A stretch of 64,000 nt of DNA from an uncultured Algibacter sp. (lineage in GTDB: Bacteria; Bacteroidota; Bacteroidia; Flavobacteriales; Flavobacteriaceae): NCBI RefSeq assembly GCF_947495675.1, contig NZ_CANLZX010000002.1:1-64000 (forward strand), given 5' to 3'. Below are positions 16,422 to 26,247 of the stretch, in pieces. The position numbers and the translations under genes are program-made. The stretch's first letter is position 1, and the number at the start of each line of letters is the position of its first letter. The notes beneath the pieces are model-generated. The model did not search any database. It was not told the DNA's origin and saw nothing but the letters and a program-made list of their open reading frames with translations.

Positions 16422-17504
16422 ATGAAAGCAAATTTAAAATTAGGGAGTATTTCTGGAATTAAAATTAAAGTACATTGGACGTTCTTTTTTTTAATTGCAT
16501 GGATAATTTTTGGCGAATTAAAAAGGGGTGGTACAAGCGAAAGCATATTATTTAATGTCGCATTAGTGCTAGCAGTTTTTGCATGTGTGATATTACATGA
16601 ATTAGGGCACGCCTTAACTGCCAAAAACTTTGGTATACAAACAAAAAAAATAACATTACTGCCTATTGGTGGAGTGGCAAGTTTAGAAAGTATACCAGAA
16701 TCACCAAGACAAGAATTTTTAGTTACCATAGCGGGCCCTTTAGTAAATGTTATTATTGCCATATTTCTCTATTTTATTGTACCTGTTAATGAATTTGTAC
16801 ACTTAAATTTTACAGAAACCTTTGAAGTATTAATGAGCTTTACATTTCAAAATTTTCTATTCTATTTATTTATTGTTAATGTAGGCCTAGTAGTTTTTAA
16901 TTTGATACCAGCTTTTCCTATGGATGGCGGACGCATTTTAAGGGCCTTGCTAGCAAATAAAATGAATCGTGTAAAAGCTACCCAAATAGCCACAAGTGTT
17001 GGGCAATTTATTGCTGTATTATTTCTTTTACTGGGTCTTTTATACGATCCGTGGTTAATATTAATAGCCTTATTTATTTTTATAGGCGCCTATGGTGAAA
17101 ATAAAATGGTGCAACATTTAGCTTTAATTAAAGGACATACTGTCGAAGAAGCAATGATGATTAATATTACCACTTTTCAGCCAGATGATTCTTTAGATTT
17201 AGTTGTAAACAAATTAATATCGAGTACAGAAAATAATTTTGTTGTGTTAAAAAACAATGAGGTTGTAGGGCTAATTTATCACCAAGATATTATAGATAAT
17301 TCCAATAAAAATACATTGGTTAAAGATATTATGAATACAAATTTTAAAATAGTAAAAAATACAGACTCACTTCAAGAGATTTATAAATTATCACTTAGTG
17401 AAATAAATTCTTTCTTGCCAGTTACTAAAAACAACAAACTTGTAGGAGCCATTGATAATTTTAACTTAAACGAATATATATTGTTACAAACAAAATTAGC
17501 ATAA
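16422..17504 (+). CDS. Site-2 protease family (M50) membrane metalloprotease with CBS-like C-terminus
   Basis: 360 residues. Zinc site ILHELGHAL (about 60-68) in a membrane segment and the second motif FPMDGGRILRAL (about 165-176). About six hydrophobic segments in the first 225 residues, then a soluble tail with two weak CBS-like repeats (HTVEEAMMINITTF; LVKDIMNTNFKIV). Intramembrane protease of the SpoIVFB/S2P-like group; substrate unknown. First gene of an operon with the following efflux/ABC genes (5-bp gap). Confidence 0.9.
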   Translation: MKANLKLGSISGIKIKVHWTFFFLIAWIIFGELKRGGTSESILFNVALVLAVFACVILHELGHALTAKNFGIQTKKITLLPIGGVASLESIPESPRQEFLVTIAGPLVNVIIAIFLYFIVPVNEFVHLNFTETFEVLMSFTFQNFLFYLFIVNVGLVVFNLIPAFPMDGGRILRALLANKMNRVKATQIATSVGQFIAVLFLLLGLLYDPWLILIALFIFIGAYGENKMVQHLALIKGHTVEEAMMINITTFQPDDSLDLVVNKLISSTENNFVVLKNNEVVGLIYHQDIIDNSNKNTLVKDIMNTNFKIVKNTDSLQEIYKLSLSEINSFLPVTKNNKLVGAIDNFNLNEYILLQTKLA

Positions 17505-17509
17505 TACAT

Positions 17510-18589
17510 ATGATACGACTTAACATTTTCATGATTATTCTTGTGTTATTTTCTTGTTCAAAATCAAAAGATAAAATACTTCCAACGGAAAGAAGTTTAA
17601 CAGAATCGGTATATTCATCAGTTACTATTCAACCAGATAGTTTATATCAAGCTTATGCTATTGTTTCTGGTATATTAGATAAGAATTTTGTGGAAGAAGA
17701 TGAGGTAGTTTTAAAAGATCAGCCATTAATTCAAATAATTAATAATACGCCAAAACTTAATTCCCAAAACGCAAAATTCACCTTAGAATTGGCCAAGGAA
17801 AATTATAATGGAAGTGCTGCTGTGTTAAGCAGCATTAAAGATGAAATAGCTTCTGCAAAGCTTAAATTTAAAAATGACTCTATTAACTATTTCCGTCAAA
17901 AAAATCTATGGCAGCAAAAAATCGGTTCAAAATTAGATTTTGATACTAAAAAGCTTAATTACGAACTAGCTATCAATAATTTAAAAACTGTACAAAACAA
18001 ATACTTTACCACAAAAAACGAATTGCAAACAGCTGTAAAACAAGCTCAAAATAATTATAAAACAGCTTTAATAACCACTAAAGATTTTATGGTTAAAAGC
18101 AAGATAAATGGAAAGGTATATGCTTTATATAAAGAGCCAGGAGAAATTGTAAACACAATGGAAGCATTAGCAAGTATAGGAAGTGCTACCAATTTTGTTA
18201 TTGAAATGTTGGTTGATGAAGTTGACATTATCCGAATATCAAAAAATCAAAATGTTATTATTCATTTAGATGCATATAACGGTCAAGTTTTTACAGGTAA
18301 AGTATCAAAAATATATCCTAAAAAAGACGAGCGAAATCAAACCTTTAAAGTTGAAGCTGTTTTTGAAAATCCACCAAATATATTATACCCAGGACTATCT
18401 GGCGAAGCCAATATTGTTATAGCAAAAAGGGATACAGTATTAACTATTCCTAAAAGCTATTTAATTGATAATGATAAAGTACAAACAGATGAAGGACTAA
18501 CTACTATAAAAACAGGATTGCAAAATATGGAGTACATTGAGGTAGTTTCTGGAATTACTAAAGATACCCACATTTATAAACCAGAATAA
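17510..18589 (+). CDS. Membrane-fusion / periplasmic adaptor lipoprotein (HlyD/MacA-like)
   Basis: 359 residues. Signal peptide with lipobox (LFSCS, Cys about residue 16). A lipoyl-like domain is split around a long helical hairpin (about 75-185), followed by beta-barrel segments (FVIEMLVDEVDIIRI). This is the adaptor of an ABC efflux or lipoprotein-release type system. Its stop overlaps the permease start by 1 nt, and ATPase follows, giving a MacA-MacB-like set with separate permease and ATPase. Confidence 0.85.
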   Translation: MIRLNIFMIILVLFSCSKSKDKILPTERSLTESVYSSVTIQPDSLYQAYAIVSGILDKNFVEEDEVVLKDQPLIQIINNTPKLNSQNAKFTLELAKENYNGSAAVLSSIKDEIASAKLKFKNDSINYFRQKNLWQQKIGSKLDFDTKKLNYELAINNLKTVQNKYFTTKNELQTAVKQAQNNYKTALITTKDFMVKSKINGKVYALYKEPGEIVNTMEALASIGSATNFVIEMLVDEVDIIRISKNQNVIIHLDAYNGQVFTGKVSKIYPKKDERNQTFKVEAVFENPPNILYPGLSGEANIVIAKRDTVLTIPKSYLIDNDKVQTDEGLTTIKTGLQNMEYIEVVSGITKDTHIYKPE

Positions 18590-19851
18590 TGACAAACTGG
18601 AAAGTCATATTAAACATTGCTAAAACTCATTTGCTTACTAAGATAAAGCAAACATCTACTGCTGCTTTAGGGGTTACTTTCGGTATTGGAGCGTACATAA
18701 CTTTAGTTTGTTTTATGACGGGTTTAAACGCCATGTTAGATGATTTAATTCTAAATCAAACACCTCATATTCATATTTATAATGAAATTGAACCTTCAGA
18801 AAATCAGCCTATCACTTTATACGATGATTTAAAAAACAGTTTTAATGTTGTACATTCTATAAAACCAAAATTAACTCAAAAAAAAATTCATAATGCCTTA
18901 CCAATTATTTCATATTTAGAAGATAACCAAGATGTATATGGTGCTTTGCCACAGGTAAAAACACAAATCTTTTATATGGCAGGTTCAATTGAGTTGGGAG
19001 GAAATTTAACGGGTATTAACCCTGTAGATGAAGCACGTTTATTTAATATGGGCGATTATATTGTTGAGGGTTCTGCTGAGGCTTTACAAAACTCAGATAA
19101 TGGTATTTTATTAGGTATTGGTATTGCAAAAAAAATGTCTTTAAAAGTTGGTGATCGTGTACAAATAAGCCCTATAAACGGTGGTGTTTTTCCCCTAAAA
19201 ATTGTTGGATTCTATCAAAGTGGTATTTCAGACATTGATGCCATACAAAGCTTTACTAATATTAAAACAGTACAACGTATTTTAGGTAAAGCTAAAAACT
19301 ATATTACAGATATTAATGTAAAATTATATGATATAGAACAAGCAATGCCTATGTCAAAAAAAATAGAGAAACAATTCAATTTAACAGCTATAGATATTAA
19401 AACAGCCAATGCACAATTTGAAACAGGTACAACCATAAGAAACCTTATTACTTATGCGGTTTCTATAACGCTTCTTATTGTAGCAGGATTTGGAATTTAT
19501 AATATTTTAAACATGCTTATTTATGAGAAGATGAACGATATAGCCATTTTAAAGGCTACGGGGTTTTCTGGTAAAGATGTTCAGTTAATTTTTATGAGTC
19601 AAGCCATGATAATTGGTTTTGTTGGAGGTGTTTTAGGTTTACTTGTTGGTTTTGGTTTAGTAAGTATTATTGATACAATTCCTTTTCAAACTGAAGCATT
19701 ACCAACAGTAGAAACGTATCCTATAAATTTAAATCCATTGTTTTTTGTTATTGGTTTTTCCTTTGCTATGCTTTCAACTTTTTTAGCAGGATATTTACCA
19801 TCAAAAAAAGCAAAGAAAATAGATCCTGTACAAATTATAAGAGGGCAATAA
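18589..19851 (+). CDS. ABC transporter permease, FtsX/MacB/LolCE-like
   Basis: 420 residues. One N-terminal membrane segment (about 20-45), a large periplasmic MacB_PCD-like domain (45-280), and three C-terminal segments (about 290-315, 335-365, 380-405), the FtsX arrangement. It ends ...GYLPSKKAKKIDPVQIIRGQ, the usual coupling helix of this family. Works with the adaptor before it and the ATPase after it (1-bp gap). Likely extrudes a small molecule or releases lipoproteins from the inner membrane; substrate unknown. Confidence 0.9.
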   Translation: MTNWKVILNIAKTHLLTKIKQTSTAALGVTFGIGAYITLVCFMTGLNAMLDDLILNQTPHIHIYNEIEPSENQPITLYDDLKNSFNVVHSIKPKLTQKKIHNALPIISYLEDNQDVYGALPQVKTQIFYMAGSIELGGNLTGINPVDEARLFNMGDYIVEGSAEALQNSDNGILLGIGIAKKMSLKVGDRVQISPINGGVFPLKIVGFYQSGISDIDAIQSFTNIKTVQRILGKAKNYITDINVKLYDIEQAMPMSKKIEKQFNLTAIDIKTANAQFETGTTIRNLITYAVSITLLIVAGFGIYNILNMLIYEKMNDIAILKATGFSGKDVQLIFMSQAMIIGFVGGVLGLLVGFGLVSIIDTIPFQTEALPTVETYPINLNPLFFVIGFSFAMLSTFLAGYLPSKKAKKIDPVQIIRGQ

Positions 19852-19852
19852 A

Positions 19853-20527
19853 ATGAGTGTAGTATTAGAAGCAAAACATATCAATAAATACTTTAGAAAA
19901 CCAGTATTATTTCATGTTTTAAAAGATATTAATTTTCAAATAAAAAAAGGGGAGTTTGTATCTATTATGGGGAAATCTGGTTGTGGTAAATCTACTTTGC
20001 TTTATATCCTATCTACTATGGATACCGATTATGAAGGCCAACTGTTATTAAATGATAATTTAATAACAGGCCAAACCAGAGATCATCTTTCATTTATCAG
20101 AAATAAACATATTGGTTTTGTATTTCAATTTCATTATTTATTGTCTGAATTTTCAGTTTTAGAAAATGTGATGCTTCCTGCTAAAAAACTTGCCGAAAAA
20201 ACACATGAAGAAATTGAATTTGACGCATACCAAAAGCTAAAAATGCTTAATATAGAGCATTTGGCAAAAAAGAGAGCGTCTAGGGTGTCTGGTGGAGAAA
20301 AACAGCGTGTTGCTATTGCTAGAGCTTTAATTAATAACCCCTCTATAATAATGGGCGATGAGCCTACAGGTAATTTAGATAGCCATAATGCTGAAAATGT
20401 ATTTAATATTTTCAAACAGTTAAGTGATGAGAAAGGATTATCACTTTTAATTGTAACCCACGACGAAGATTTTGCTAATAAAACAGATAGAATTATTCAA
20501 ATGGGAGATGGTGAAATTATTGTCTAA
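19853..20527 (+). CDS. ABC transporter ATPase, LolD/MacB-type
   Basis: 224 residues. Walker A GKSGCGKST (about 39-47), signature VSGGEKQRVAIARAL, Walker B IIMGDEPTGNLDS, and switch His in LLIVTHD. Energises the FtsX-like permease just upstream. Its stop is followed by a regulon promoter for the next gene, so the operon seems to end here, although no clear terminator hairpin is seen. Confidence 0.93.
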   Translation: MSVVLEAKHINKYFRKPVLFHVLKDINFQIKKGEFVSIMGKSGCGKSTLLYILSTMDTDYEGQLLLNDNLITGQTRDHLSFIRNKHIGFVFQFHYLLSEFSVLENVMLPAKKLAEKTHEEIEFDAYQKLKMLNIEHLAKKRASRVSGGEKQRVAIARALINNPSIIMGDEPTGNLDSHNAENVFNIFKQLSDEKGLSLLIVTHDEDFANKTDRIIQMGDGEIIV

Positions 20528-20564
20528 TAAAATATAAACACTTCTTTCAAAAATATTATAGGAC

Positions 20565-20607
20565 TGATATTCATCATTTCAAATCTGCATTTTTAAAATT
20601 AATTTTA
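20565..20607 (+). promoter_or_regulatory. FNR/CRP-type promoter of the 20632 gene
   Basis: Palindrome TGAT-ATTC-ATCA at 20565-20576 and -7 box TAATTTTA (20600-20607), centres 33 bp apart. Leader about 20 nt. Confidence 0.65.
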
Positions 20608-20631
20608 AGTATTAATCTTAAAACTAGTAAG

Positions 20632-21084
20632 ATGATTAATTATAGAAACAGACCAAAAGGGAATTATATAAAAGATGCAAATTGGAATGAACTTTATCTA
20701 TTGTCTGAAAAATGGAAAAGCGATTTAGAGTTTTATTTGTATGAATTAAATTTTCTGGAAACTTTAATTGAAAGCCATTTTTCTGAACTATTACTTACCG
20801 AGAATCTTGACGAATTAAGAGAGTTGCAAATTGAGCTTTATGAACTAAAGAACCAAAGTGAATATTTGCTTAGTTATACTAAGAATAATCTTGAATGTAT
20901 TGTGGATGTTATTAACAACGTTTATATTCATGAAACCTCCAGTCTTAGAATTGAGAATGAGCAGCTTGAAGAAAACATAGTGCGTTTTATAAATGCAGAA
21001 AGAGAAATTAAAAAGTTCATTTTTAATATGATTAAAAGTATACTTGAAAACAAAAAATCAAGAAAGTTTTGGATGTTTAATTAA
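20632..21084 (+). CDS. Helical protein, distant relative of the product at 2647
   Basis: 150 residues, almost entirely helical with coiled-coil potential (NLDELRELQIELYELKNQSEYL). No signal peptide or catalytic motif. Shares length and the KSDLEFYLYELNFLETLIES-like first helix with the 138-residue protein at 2647-3063. It has its own regulon-type promoter. Function unknown; the two helical proteins may be small stress factors. Confidence 0.65.
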   Translation: MINYRNRPKGNYIKDANWNELYLLSEKWKSDLEFYLYELNFLETLIESHFSELLLTENLDELRELQIELYELKNQSEYLLSYTKNNLECIVDVINNVYIHETSSLRIENEQLEENIVRFINAEREIKKFIFNMIKSILENKKSRKFWMFN

Positions 21085-21257
21085 TACAATTAGCTCTCAA
21101 TTACAAAACTTATATTTAAAAGTTATAAGAGAATATTCCTTTTTGGCATAAATTTTTAGAGCATTTATGGATTAATAAAAATACTACAGAAGATTAATTA
21201 AGGCGCATAAAAAAGTAAATATTAAAACATCATATTGAAACCTATAAATCAAAATAA

Positions 21258-22166
21258 ATGGCATTTATTGATTATTATAAAATATTAGGAATATCTAAAA
21301 ATGCTTCCGAAAAAGACATTAAAAAAGCTTATCGAAAATTAGCACGAAAATATCATCCTGATTTAAACCCAAACGACAAGATTGCCGAAAAAAACTTTAA
21401 AGAAGTTAATGAAGCTAATGAAGTATTGAGCAATCCTGAAAATCGAAAAAAATACGATCAATATGGCGAGCATTGGCAAAATGCAGAAGCGTATGAAAAG
21501 GCAAAGCAGCAACAACAATATCAAGGAAGTTACCGAGACGGTTACCAAAGAAGCAATCAAGGTGCTTCTGGTGGTTATTCAGAACAAGACTTTTCAGACT
21601 TTTTCGAAAACATGTTTGGTGATGCATCCTCACAATCTCGTGGTAGACAAGTAAAGTTTAGAGGGCAAGATTTTAATGCCGAATTACAACTAAACTTAAA
21701 AGATGTTTTTACTACACATAAACGCACTTTAACAGTTAATAACAAAAATATTCGAATTACTATTCCGGCTGGTGTAGAAAACGGACAAATTATTAAAATA
21801 AATGGTCACGGAGGTAAAGGTGTTAATGGTGGGCCAAATGGCGATTTACTTATTCAATTTTTAATTATAAACCATTCAAAATTTAAAAGAGATAAAGATA
21901 ACCTCTATACAACCGTAGATTTAGATTTATATAAAGCTTTATTAGGCGGAGAAATTATGGTTGATACATTTAATGGTAAAGTAAAATTAAACATTAAACC
22001 AGAAACCCAAAATGGTACAAAAGTAAAGTTGAAAGGAAAAGGTTTTCCAAAATATAAAAAAGAAGGGCAATTTGGAGATTTATACATCACTTATCAAATA
22101 AAACTACCAACTAAACTTTCTTCTGAAGAAAAGGAACAACTAAAACAGTTACAAAAATTGCGTTAA
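21258..22166 (+). CDS. cbpA: DnaJ-family co-chaperone, CbpA type
   Basis: 302 residues. J domain 1-70 with the HPD motif (RKYHPDLNPND), a Gln/Gly/Ser-rich linker (about 75-125), and two C-terminal peptide-binding beta domains (about 130-300) without the zinc finger of true DnaJ. Delivers substrates to DnaK. It is followed at 1 bp by a CbpM-like gene, the known modulator partner. The upstream 170 bp show no palindrome of the regulon type. Confidence 0.93.
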   Translation: MAFIDYYKILGISKNASEKDIKKAYRKLARKYHPDLNPNDKIAEKNFKEVNEANEVLSNPENRKKYDQYGEHWQNAEAYEKAKQQQQYQGSYRDGYQRSNQGASGGYSEQDFSDFFENMFGDASSQSRGRQVKFRGQDFNAELQLNLKDVFTTHKRTLTVNNKNIRITIPAGVENGQIIKINGHGGKGVNGGPNGDLLIQFLIINHSKFKRDKDNLYTTVDLDLYKALLGGEIMVDTFNGKVKLNIKPETQNGTKVKLKGKGFPKYKKEGQFGDLYITYQIKLPTKLSSEEKEQLKQLQKLR

Positions 22167-22167
22167 T

Positions 22168-22464
22168 ATGAAACCAAAAGATTTAATACCCATACAATTA
22201 ATTTGCAAAAGTTATAATGTTCCAATCTCTTTTATTAACACTTTACAAGAGTATCAACTTATAGAACTTATAGTAGAAAAGGAAGATTCTTATATTCATT
22301 CTAAGCAAATAAAAGAGGTTGAAAAAATAATGCGTTTACACTATGATTTGGATATTAATTTAGAAGGTGTAGATGCCATTTATAATCTCTTAAAACAAGT
22401 TGAAACATTAAAACAAGAAATAAGTATTTTACATAACAGATTACGATTTTACGAAGGTTTATAA
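22168..22464 (+). CDS. cbpM: CbpM-like chaperone modulator (MerR-type fold)
   Basis: 98 residues. An N-terminal winged-helix-like half (DLIPIQLICKSYNVPISFI...LIELIV) and a C-terminal coiled coil (LLKQVETLKQEISILHNRL). This fits CbpM, which binds the J domain of CbpA and blocks its action. The order cbpA-cbpM and 1-bp spacing support the assignment. Confidence 0.85.
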   Translation: MKPKDLIPIQLICKSYNVPISFINTLQEYQLIELIVEKEDSYIHSKQIKEVEKIMRLHYDLDINLEGVDAIYNLLKQVETLKQEISILHNRLRFYEGL

Positions 22465-22476
22465 ATACATATTATA

Positions 22477-23382
22477 ATGGAACAAATAAAAACCTGGTTT
22501 GCAGAAAACCCAACGTTATTTAGTGTTTTTAAGTATGTTTTACTTGTGTCATTTGTTCTAATACTAATTCAATTAATAAGACGGTATTTAAGAAAAAAAG
22601 TAGCAAATACTAATGCTCGATATAAATCTCAAAAAGGTGTTGAAATTATTGGATATGTTGTTTTAATCATTCTTTCCTTTTCATATTTTACAGGCAATAT
22701 AAAAGATTTTTCTTTGGCTATTGGTCTATTTAGTGCAGGTGTTGCATTTACACTTCAAGAGTTAATTTTAAGTATTGCGGGATCGTTATATATATTTATT
22801 GTTAAAGTATATAAACCTGGAGACCGAATCGAAATAAATGGTATTAAAGGTGATGTAATTGATGTTGATAGTATTTACACTACCATGATGGAAATTGGGC
22901 AATGGGTAAGTAGTGATAATTATAGCGGACGCATTGTAAAACTAAGTAACGCCTTTGTGTTTAAAGGCCCTATTTATAATTATTCGCAAGACTTTCCTTT
23001 TATTTGGGACGAATTTAATTTACCTATTAAGTACGGTTCAGATATGGAGCTAGCAAAATCTATAATAATTAAAATTGCTTCAGAAACGCTTTCAGAATAC
23101 ACCAAAAATTCAAAATCTAAATGGTCAGAAGTTGTCAATAAATATTATATTGAAGATGCTGTTGTAGACCCAACCTTAGCAATTACATTAACAGATAATT
23201 GGATTCAATTTAATCTTAGGTATATTGTAGATTACAAAAAAAGACGTCATACAAAACATGTTTTAAATGATTATATTAGAAAAGCAATTGAAAATACAAA
23301 TGGTCAAGTTTTATTAGCATCAACAACTTTAGAACTTATTAAAATACCTGAATTTAATGTGAATGTAAATAAGGGTAAATAA
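22477..23382 (+). CDS. Small-conductance mechanosensitive channel (MscS family)
   Basis: 301 residues. Three membrane segments (about 16-36, 55-70, 74-105), with a glycine/alanine-rich pore helix (AIGLFSAGVAFTLQELI), then the MscS beta domain starting at YKPGDRIEINGIKGDV and a mixed C-terminal domain (about 180-290). It releases osmolytes on hypo-osmotic shock in the inner membrane. It lies 12 bp after cbpM and 43 bp before the metal ATPase, in one co-directional group. Confidence 0.92.
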   Translation: MEQIKTWFAENPTLFSVFKYVLLVSFVLILIQLIRRYLRKKVANTNARYKSQKGVEIIGYVVLIILSFSYFTGNIKDFSLAIGLFSAGVAFTLQELILSIAGSLYIFIVKVYKPGDRIEINGIKGDVIDVDSIYTTMMEIGQWVSSDNYSGRIVKLSNAFVFKGPIYNYSQDFPFIWDEFNLPIKYGSDMELAKSIIIKIASETLSEYTKNSKSKWSEVVNKYYIEDAVVDPTLAITLTDNWIQFNLRYIVDYKKRRHTKHVLNDYIRKAIENTNGQVLLASTTLELIKIPEFNVNVNKGK

Positions 23383-23425
23383 AACCTTTTTATATTAATT
23401 CATTATTAAATGTTAACTCTAACTT

Positions 23426-25402
23426 ATGGAAGTTATAATGGCAGAAAATAAAAATGAAACCCATAAGCATAATCATGGTATTGGAAAAAAAGCAGAACTC
23501 TATTTTGCTATTTTATGCGGTGTATTTCTTCTTATTGGTTTTATTGTTCAAAAAGCAACTAATTTATCTAGTTTACTTTTTCTATCATGTTATATTATCT
23601 CTTATTTTTTTGGTGGTTATTATATAACTATCGAAGCTTTTAATAAAATTGTTAAAGGTGGTTTTGATATTGATTTTTTAATGATTGCTGCAGCCTTGGG
23701 TGCCTTTTATATTGATAAATGGGCAGAAGGTGCATTGCTTTTATTTTTGTTTAGTTTAGGGCATGCTTTAGAGCATTTTGCCATGAATAAAGCAAAGAAA
23801 TCTATTGAGGCTTTAAGTAAACTTTCGCCTAAAACCGCACTTATAAAATATCAGGATAAACTTGAAGAAATACCTATTAAAAACCTCAAAATAAATGATG
23901 TTATTGTTGTAAAGCCAAATACAAAAATTGCTGCCGATGGGGTTATTATTAGTGGCAGTAGTAGTATAAATCAAGCGCCAATAACTGGAGAAAGCATACC
24001 TGTAGATAAAGTATTTATAGAAAACACCAATAATTTACCCAGGTTCACAGAAATTGATAAGAAACATATTGTTTTTACAGGAACCATTAATGGAGATAAT
24101 AGTATTGAAGTTTTAGTCCTAAAACTTAGCAAAGACTCTACTGTTTCCAGGTTAATTAAAATGGTAAGTGAAGTTGAAACTCAAAAATCGCCAACACAAC
24201 GACTAACCAAAAAATTCGAAAAATGGTATGTGCCAATAGTTATACTAGTAGTTTTTTTATTGTGCTTTGCCCATGTTTTTATTAACGAGAGTTTTAATCA
24301 AAGTTTATATAGAGCTATTACCGTTTTAGTAGCTGCAAGCCCTTGTGCTTTAGCAATTTCTACGCCAAGTGCGGTTTTAAGTGGTATTGCAAGAGCTGCA
24401 CAAAAAGGTGTACTTATTAAAGGTGGTAAAGCTTTAGAAGATCTTGGAGAGATTACTACCATAGCATTTGATAAAACTGGTACATTAACTGAAGGAAAAC
24501 CAAGGCTTACCAATATTATTCCTTTAAATAATTTTGATAAAATAGCGTTTATTGAATTAGTACTTGAAGTTGAAAGTTTAAGTAATCATCCACTAGCTAA
24601 AGCCATAGTAAATGATATAAGAGTAGAGTATAAAATTGAAGCAAAAAATAAAGCATCAAAAGTTAATGCTATTCAAGGCAAAGGAATGTCTGCAACATTT
24701 AATGGTGAAAATGTTTTTATTGGTAATACCAAACTTATTGAAGATGCTGGCATTACTATAAATAAAGACATTACTACTAAAATGGATACGCTTTTAAAAA
24801 ATGGGCATACAGTCATGATTGTTGCGTTTAAAAGTGATATAATAGGCCTTATTAGCGTTATGGATATACCAAGAAAAACTACTGCCTCAACATTAAAACG
24901 TTTAAAAGAAATAGGTATAAAACAAATGATTATGCTTACTGGCGATCACCAAAATGTAGGCGATGCGATAGCCAAACAAATAGGACTTACCGGTGTTAAA
25001 GGAAATTTGTTGCCAGAAGACAAGGTTTCTGAAATAAAAAAATTAATTAAAAATAATAAAATTGCCATGGTTGGCGATGGTGTAAATGATGCACCAGCAA
25101 TGGCTTTAAGTACCGTAAGTATTGCTATGGGAGCAGCTGGCAGCGATGTAGCCTTAGAAACTGCAGATGTAGCTTTAATGTCTGATAAAATTGAGAATCT
25201 ACCATTTGTAATAGGTTTAAGTAGGGAATCAAAACGAATTATTAAACAAAATATCTGGATAAGTTTAGGTGTAGTCGTTTTGTTGGTGCCTGTTACTATC
25301 TTAGGTTTAACAAATATTGGTTTAGCTGTTTTATTTCACGAAGGTTCTACAATTGTGGTAGTTATTAATGCACTAAGATTATTGCGTTATAATTTAGATT
25401 AG
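23426..25402 (+). CDS. P1B-4-type metal-exporting ATPase (Co/Fe/Zn)
   Basis: 658 residues. Phosphorylation site DKTGTLTEGK, actuator TGES, nucleotide-domain HP (SNHPLAKAI) and hinge GDGVNDAPAM. The TM6 metal site is SPC (AASPCALAIS) and TM8 has HEGST. That SPC plus HEGxT pair marks the P1B-4 subgroup (CoaT, CtpD, PfeT), not ZntA or CopA. N-terminus lacks an HMA domain but has a short His run (HKHNHG). Likely exports Fe2+, Co2+ or Zn2+. An in-frame ATG four codons downstream (23438) is an alternative start. Confidence 0.92.
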   Translation: MEVIMAENKNETHKHNHGIGKKAELYFAILCGVFLLIGFIVQKATNLSSLLFLSCYIISYFFGGYYITIEAFNKIVKGGFDIDFLMIAAALGAFYIDKWAEGALLLFLFSLGHALEHFAMNKAKKSIEALSKLSPKTALIKYQDKLEEIPIKNLKINDVIVVKPNTKIAADGVIISGSSSINQAPITGESIPVDKVFIENTNNLPRFTEIDKKHIVFTGTINGDNSIEVLVLKLSKDSTVSRLIKMVSEVETQKSPTQRLTKKFEKWYVPIVILVVFLLCFAHVFINESFNQSLYRAITVLVAASPCALAISTPSAVLSGIARAAQKGVLIKGGKALEDLGEITTIAFDKTGTLTEGKPRLTNIIPLNNFDKIAFIELVLEVESLSNHPLAKAIVNDIRVEYKIEAKNKASKVNAIQGKGMSATFNGENVFIGNTKLIEDAGITINKDITTKMDTLLKNGHTVMIVAFKSDIIGLISVMDIPRKTTASTLKRLKEIGIKQMIMLTGDHQNVGDAIAKQIGLTGVKGNLLPEDKVSEIKKLIKNNKIAMVGDGVNDAPAMALSTVSIAMGAAGSDVALETADVALMSDKIENLPFVIGLSRESKRIIKQNIWISLGVVVLLVPVTILGLTNIGLAVLFHEGSTIVVVINALRLLRYNLD

Positions 25403-25656
25403 TTGTCGTGTTTCATAATAATTTTTAATTTACATTTTATCTAACTAAGTTTCTCTGCTGTTCTTCAAAGTTTATTTATTAGCTGCTCTTTCTTATAATA
25501 GATAACAATTAATTTTCCATTATAATAAATTTTTTAAAATGATATCTATATGCATTTAAGTTAAATAGCTTCAAATAGAAATGGAACTAATAAGTTTCAT
25601 GTAAAGACAATTAATTAGCTAAAATAGCTAAAGTTAGCAGGTAAAATATTGCCAAT

Positions 25657-25699
25657 TGATATATATCATTGTAAATAAAAAAAAGCAATAATACTTTTA
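25657..25699 (+). promoter_or_regulatory. FNR/CRP-type promoter of the first flavin-barrel gene
   Basis: Palindrome TGAT-ATAT-ATCA at 25657-25668 and -7 box TACTTTTA (25692-25699), centres 33 bp apart. Leader about 19 nt. The rest of the gap 25403-25656 shows no gene and no clear terminator. Confidence 0.7.
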
Positions 25700-25722
25700 A
25701 GGGGATAGATATAAACAATGCC

Positions 25723-26175
25723 ATGAGAGTTTTAGAAAAAGATGATATTATACATGTGTTGCAAACAAACTATATTGGTTATTTATCTTTTATATCTAAC
25801 AATGAGCCATATGTAATACCCATTACTTATTATTATAATAAAGATGAAGATTGTATAATTAGTTATTCTTCAGAAGGGCATAAAATAGAAGCCATGAGAA
25901 TGAATAAATCCGTATCTCTTGGCGTAACCAACATAATGTCTATTAATAATTGGGAGTCTGTTTTAATTCGTGGTACGTTTGAAGAGCTTGTTGGTACACA
26001 TGCTAAACATCAATTACATAAGTTTTCGGTTGGAATAAAAAAAATAATATTGATTCAAGAGAATAAAGCTAAACAATTAATAAGTGATTTTTCTAGTAAA
26101 ATAGCAACAAAAGGCTTACCCATAGTTTTTAGAATAAAGGTATCTGAGATAATTGGTAAATCTAGAGAGTTCTAA
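25723..26175 (+). CDS. NimA-like pyridoxamine 5'-phosphate oxidase family protein (copy 1)
   Basis: 150 residues of flavin split-barrel type: YIGYLSFISNNEPYVIPITYYY, then a YSSEGHKIEAMR turn and a NWESVLIRGTFEEL strand. These features match the NimA/PPOX-like FMN- or haem-binding family. Two further tandem copies follow, so this is a local amplification. First of the three, and the only one with a recognisable regulon promoter. Substrate unknown; roles in redox or nitro-compound reduction are inference. Confidence 0.85.
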   Translation: MRVLEKDDIIHVLQTNYIGYLSFISNNEPYVIPITYYYNKDEDCIISYSSEGHKIEAMRMNKSVSLGVTNIMSINNWESVLIRGTFEELVGTHAKHQLHKFSVGIKKIILIQENKAKQLISDFSSKIATKGLPIVFRIKVSEIIGKSREF

Positions 26176-26247
26176 TTGCTAAGGTTTAAATTTTATTGAA
26201 TTCAAATGACATTTTTTTTAAAAATATATAAATAAAAAATAGAAGCT

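Noticed and set aside
17510..20527. Complete LolCDE lipoprotein-release system
   Set aside because: There is one permease, one ATPase and a HlyD-like adaptor lipoprotein; LolCE would need two permeases and no such adaptor. Closer to a MacAB-type layout.
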